Part shown: positions 37,029 through 40,719 of the stretch, one piece after another | Numbering within the stretch: the stretch's first letter is position 1 | Layout: the number at the start of each line of letters is the position of its first letter | Assembly: GCA_902806075.1 (NCBI GenBank) | Contig: CADCVG010000034.1 | Span: 1 to 40,719 of the forward strand | DNA length: 40,719 nucleotides | From: an uncultured Rubrobacteraceae bacterium | GTDB lineage: Bacteria > Actinomycetota > Rubrobacteria > Rubrobacterales > Rubrobacteraceae | Reading direction: 5' to 3' | Program-made: the position numbers and the translations under genes | The notes under the pieces: generated by a model | Database searches by the model: none | The model's input: the letters and a program-made list of their open reading frames with translations, nothing else | What the model was told of the DNA's origin: nothing

Positions 37029-37325
37029 TTAGAGCTCGTGGTCGTAGTCCACTACGAGGCGGCCCGTGGTAAGCGCGTCGAGCTTCTCGACTACGGCAAG
37101 GTGCTCGGGGTGGCTTATGTACGACCGCAGATCATCCACGGTCCGGAAGCGCGCGAAGAGCCCGTGAGTGTACCCCTGGGCCCGCTCGCTGAAGTTCTCG
37201 CCGACGGAGAGATCTATGACGTCCGGGATCTCCTTCTTCAACCCTTGAAGGCTCGCGAGCAAATCTTCGACGTCCTCGGCCCGCGCGTCTCCCTTTACCG
37301 TGAAAAGCACCAGATGATCTACCAA
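37029..37325 (-). CDS. Dabb (stress-responsive A/B barrel) domain protein
   Basis: MVDHLVLFTVKGDARAEDVEDLLASLQGLKKEIPDVIDLSVGENFSERAQGYTHGLFARF. Confidence 0.85.
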   Translation of the reverse strand: MVDHLVLFTVKGDARAEDVEDLLASLQGLKKEIPDVIDLSVGENFSERAQGYTHGLFARFRTVDDLRSYISHPEHLAVVEKLDALTTGRLVVDYDHEL

Positions 37326-37442
37326 GCTCTTCTCCCAAGTCCATGCGCTCCACGCTGCGCGCCATGTTGCGCATAGCGAGCGCGGCGACCCTGAGCGGGT
37401 CTGTTGAATGCCCTCAAGTCTAGCAGAATAGCGGCCGGAGAC

Positions 37443-37862
37443 CTACCGCTCCCAGCGGTACTTGCGCTCGGACTCGTCTATCTCGTAGTCGTTTATGCTC
37501 GCGTCGCGCCGGCGCATGTATCCTTCATCGTCGAACTCCCAGTGCTCGTTGCCGTGGCTGCGCCACCACTGGCCGTTGGCGTCGCGCGACTCGTACTCGA
37601 AGCGCACCGAGATGCGGTTGTTCTGGTAGCACCACAGCTCCTTCATCAGCCGGTAGTCGAGCTCGCGCTCCCACTTGCGCTTGAGGAACGCCACGATCTC
37701 CTCGCGCCCCTTGAAGAACTCGTCGCGGTTGCGCCACTCGGAGTCCTCCGTGTACGCCTGGGCCACCTTCTCCGCATCGCGCGTGTTCCAGGCGTCCTCG
37801 GCGGCCTTCACCTTCTTGCGGGCGCTCTCCTCGTCGAACGGCGGTACGGGCGGTCTGGTCAT
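37443..37862 (-). CDS. DUF1348 / SnoaL-like family protein
   Basis: [54 protein letters not shown]. Confidence 0.88.
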   Translation of the reverse strand: MTRPPVPPFDEESARKKVKAAEDAWNTRDAEKVAQAYTEDSEWRNRDEFFKGREEIVAFLKRKWERELDYRLMKELWCYQNNRISVRFEYESRDANGQWWRSHGNEHWEFDDEGYMRRRDASINDYEIDESERKYRWER

Positions 37863-37953
37863 GGTGCTCCTCCTGTTCCTCTCTGTATCACGGTCTCTCG
37901 CGGAGGAACCTTACAAACCCGCCCGCAAACCGTCAAACCGTGGAGATCGGCGG

Positions 37954-37968
37954 TACAATCTTTGCGTG
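37954..37968 (+). promoter_or_regulatory. Candidate leaderless -10/start arrangement for the lipid kinase
   Basis: TACAAT, 6 nt, GTG. Confidence 0.4.
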
Positions 37969-38880
37969 GAAGGCGCGGCCCTCATAGTGAACGCACGCTC
38001 GCGCACCGGAGAGAAGGCCTTTGAGAGAGCCTCGGAGCTACTCACCTCGATGGGCGTAAGGATTACGGCGAGCTTCGCCCTCTCGGACCCGGCGCGGCTA
38101 GCGGAGACAGTCCATGAAGCCGTTACCGAAGGTCATGACCCCATAATCCTCGGCGGCGGGGACGGCTCGGTCTCCTCGACGGTGGACTTCCTCGCCAACC
38201 ACCACTCTACTTTGGGCCTCCTGCCTCTGGGCACCGCGAACGACTTCGCACGTACTCTTGAGATACCCTCCCCCCTCGAAGCGGCCTGCGAGGCCATCGC
38301 CCACGGCAAGGTGGTGGACGTGGACCTCGGACTCGCGGGGGACAACTACTACGTGAACGTCGCCTCGGTGGGACTCGGCGTGGAGGCTACCCGCTCCCTC
38401 TCGCCCCGGTTGAAGAAGAGCATAGGGCCGCTCGCATACCCCGTGGCGGCGATGGCGGCGTTCTTCAAGCACGAGCCCTTCGTCGCCCGGCTCTCCTTCC
38501 CGGAAGGGGACCACGAGCCGGTGGAGTACGGCCGGTTGTTGCAGGTGGCCGTCGGCAACGGGCGTTTCTACGGCGGGGGGATGGTCGTCGCACCCGGCTC
38601 GGGTATAGACGATAGGGCTTTGGACATCTACGCCATAAAGCTCGGGCGCAGGCGCGACCTCTTGGGTGTCGCCCGGTACTTGAAGAGCGGCGACTTCGTA
38701 AAGAACGCGAGCGTGGACCACTTCCGCAGCCCCAGAGTGACCCTCACGACGGAGCCCGAGCTACCGGTCAACGTCGACGGCGAGCTCGTCGCCCGGACCC
38801 CGCAAGAGTTCTCCGTCGCCGCAAACGCCCTCCGCGTCATCGTGCCGCAAGACTCCACCGCCGCCCGGATGGATCAGTAG
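37966..38880 (+). CDS. Diacylglycerol/lipid kinase family protein (YegS/DgkB-like)
   Basis: LIVNARSRTGEKAFERA; ILGGGDGSVSSTVDFLANHHSTLGLLPLGTANDFARTL. Confidence 0.92.
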   Translation: MEGAALIVNARSRTGEKAFERASELLTSMGVRITASFALSDPARLAETVHEAVTEGHDPIILGGGDGSVSSTVDFLANHHSTLGLLPLGTANDFARTLEIPSPLEAACEAIAHGKVVDVDLGLAGDNYYVNVASVGLGVEATRSLSPRLKKSIGPLAYPVAAMAAFFKHEPFVARLSFPEGDHEPVEYGRLLQVAVGNGRFYGGGMVVAPGSGIDDRALDIYAIKLGRRRDLLGVARYLKSGDFVKNASVDHFRSPRVTLTTEPELPVNVDGELVARTPQEFSVAANALRVIVPQDSTAARMDQ

Positions 38881-38971
38881 CTTTGAGCTATTGATCCGTT
38901 TTCAAGGGGTAGCGCGTACGGACCTGTAAAAAGGCGCCGGCCACCACGAACCAGGCCGAGGTAGCAGTCTC

Positions 38972-39895
38972 TTACTTTTTGCCTTTAGCTGAGGGCTGAC
39001 CACCAGCAACCGGCTGCTTATTGACGAGGTAGATGCCAGTAACGACGAGAGCGGCGCCGAGCAGGAGGAGCGGGCTAAGGGCCTCATCGAGGAACAATGC
39101 TCCCAAGAGGACGGAGACGAGGGGGACGAAGAAGACGTAGGCGGCGACCCGGCTGGCCTCGCCGGCGCGTACGAGGCCGAGCCAGAGCATCCAGGCCAGC
39201 GCCGTTCCTATGAGCCCCGAGTAGAGCCAGCTCGCGAGGAAGGTGTGGTTCCAGGTTATCTCCGAGAAGGACTCCAGGGCGAGCCCTAGAGATGTCAGGA
39301 CGATTCCCCCGATCGAGAATGGCAAAGCGACCGCCCACAGCATCGAGAGCCTCTCCCCGTACCTCTTGAAGAAGACCGTACCCAAAGCCCAGGAGAGGGC
39401 CGAGCCCACGCCGAACGCGACCCCGACGGGTGTGCCGAGCGAGGCTTCGGAGACGCTACCCGCGCTGACCACGACGACCCCGGAGAAGCCCAATGCCAGG
39501 CCCGTCACCTTCGCCGCCGAGAGTGGCTCGCCGAGCATCAGGAAGGCGAGCAGGCCCACGAGGATGGGCTGCAGGTAGATCACCACCGCCGCCGACCCGG
39601 AGGGCATATACAGGATCGTGAAAGTCTGTAACCCCATAAAGAGCACCACGTTGAATGCCGCGAGCAGCAGGTAGACCGGCCAGTCCCGCCCCAAGTTTGG
39701 CTTCCCGCCCCATACAAACGCCGCGAGCGTCATTACCGCTCCACAGAGTAGCGTGCGGGTCCCGGCGAACAACACCGGCGGAGAGTACCCCAAGCCTACC
39801 TTTATAACGGCGAACGCGGATCCCCAGAACACCACCAGGAGCACGAACGCCAGGACGGCGAAACGCCGATCCGAGAGCGACAACACAACCTCCAA
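38972..39895 (-). CDS. EamA/DMT-family transporter
   Basis: Ten-TM pattern; FWGSAFAVIKVGL; two EamA repeats. Confidence 0.9.
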   Translation of the reverse strand: MEVVLSLSDRRFAVLAFVLLVVFWGSAFAVIKVGLGYSPPVLFAGTRTLLCGAVMTLAAFVWGGKPNLGRDWPVYLLLAAFNVVLFMGLQTFTILYMPSGSAAVVIYLQPILVGLLAFLMLGEPLSAAKVTGLALGFSGVVVVSAGSVSEASLGTPVGVAFGVGSALSWALGTVFFKRYGERLSMLWAVALPFSIGGIVLTSLGLALESFSEITWNHTFLASWLYSGLIGTALAWMLWLGLVRAGEASRVAAYVFFVPLVSVLLGALFLDEALSPLLLLGAALVVTGIYLVNKQPVAGGQPSAKGKK

Positions 39896-40129
39896 AAAAC
39901 GCCTCTGCCATATACTGCCCGGCCTTCATAGCTTACATCAAGCGCCGAGAAGTTCCGTCCACAAGGCGACGCTTCCGTCTCCCTGGAACGCGCCTCTTGG
40001 CTTGTGATTTGTTAAGATTAGCGAAGACGTTGAAAGTAGTCCGGCTCTGCAAGATAATGAGTATTGGCAGGCAGGTAACCCAAAAGATCCGGGTCGACAA
40101 GGCCGACGCTGTTGGAGGGGCTAGTAGAC

Positions 40130-40719
40130 ATGAGAGAGATGTACAAAGAGGGAGGCGAGTCCTACGCTGTCCGAAGGCGCGACCGCAGGGCGGTGGACGT
40201 CAAAGGGGACAAGTATCATCTCCGCAAGCTCTACCGCAAGCGCCGTCTGATCTTGACCGGCGTAGCGGTAGTATGTGTGCTGCTAGTCCTGGCGGCGGTC
40301 GCCAATCTCTTGCTTGCTGGTGAGGGTGAGATCCGTCGCGGCGTCTACATAGGAAGCGCCGAGGTAAGCGGCCAGACCCAGGGCGAGGCCAGCGAGACCG
40401 TCGAGACCCAGGCCTCCGAGGCATTCGAAGAGGTCTCCTTCAGCGGCGCCAGCGGTGAGTTCTCCGTTAGCGGCGAGGAGCTCGGTGTGAGCGTGGACTC
40501 AGCGGCGAGCGCGAGAGAGGCGTACTTGATCGGCCGCAGCGGCGGCCCGCTGCAGCGCGTCTCCGACCTCCTGGGCTCGTATACGGGAGAGACCCGGGTG
40601 GACGCCGAGGTCGGGTACGATGAGGAGGCCGCCCGAAGCGCCTTGAAGGAGATGGGTCCCATAGATCAGGAAGGAACCCTGGCAAACCTCAACCTGGCGC
40701 TAGCAGACCTGAGCGGCGA
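40130..40719 (+). CDS. VanW-like / peptidoglycan-binding-4 family protein, truncated by window end
   Basis: Basic N-terminus, single TM, then IRRGVYIGSAEVSGQTQGEASETVETQASEAFEEVSF; open to the last base. Confidence 0.65.
   Translation, partial: MREMYKEGGESYAVRRRDRRAVDVKGDKYHLRKLYRKRRLILTGVAVVCVLLVLAAVANLLLAGEGEIRRGVYIGSAEVSGQTQGEASETVETQASEAFEEVSFSGASGEFSVSGEELGVSVDSAASAREAYLIGRSGGPLQRVSDLLGSYTGETRVDAEVGYDEEAARSALKEMGPIDQEGTLANLNLALADLSG

Overview
A high-GC actinobacterial chromosomal window that looks Rubrobacter-like (lineage is an inference). Conserved blocks I can support: a complete Mrp Na+/H+ antiporter operon (mrpA-G, minus strand), moaA, ebfC-recR plus a DUF1998-type DEAH helicase, trxA, clpS, an AcuC-family deacetylase, a GT4 glycosyltransferase, a lipid kinase, an EamA transporter, two large multidomain sensor proteins, and three tRNAs (Phe, Asp, Ala). 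Accessory parts: (i) an integrase relic with several frameshifts beside tRNA-Phe; (ii) a tyrosine-recombinase scrap on one side of tRNA-Ala and a serine-recombinase C-terminal scrap on the other, the latter in frame with ebfC; (iii) an ISL3 transposase N-terminus joined in frame to an LPSTG surface-protein tail, next to a sortase. The best candidate for something undescribed is the regulatory locus at 0.05-2.8 kb. It encodes a LuxR-type response regulator whose phosphoacceptor Asp is Gln, two paralogous receiver-like proteins without the acidic pocket, and small Cys-rich proteins. It also carries a 14-bp direct repeat spaced 21 bp, whose 9-bp core recurs inverted upstream of the regulator, and a leader motif (CCYGRTGYCYG...GAAAGGG) that recurs near a paralogous Cys-rich gene at 17.9 kb. 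All calls are by eye; no searches were run.
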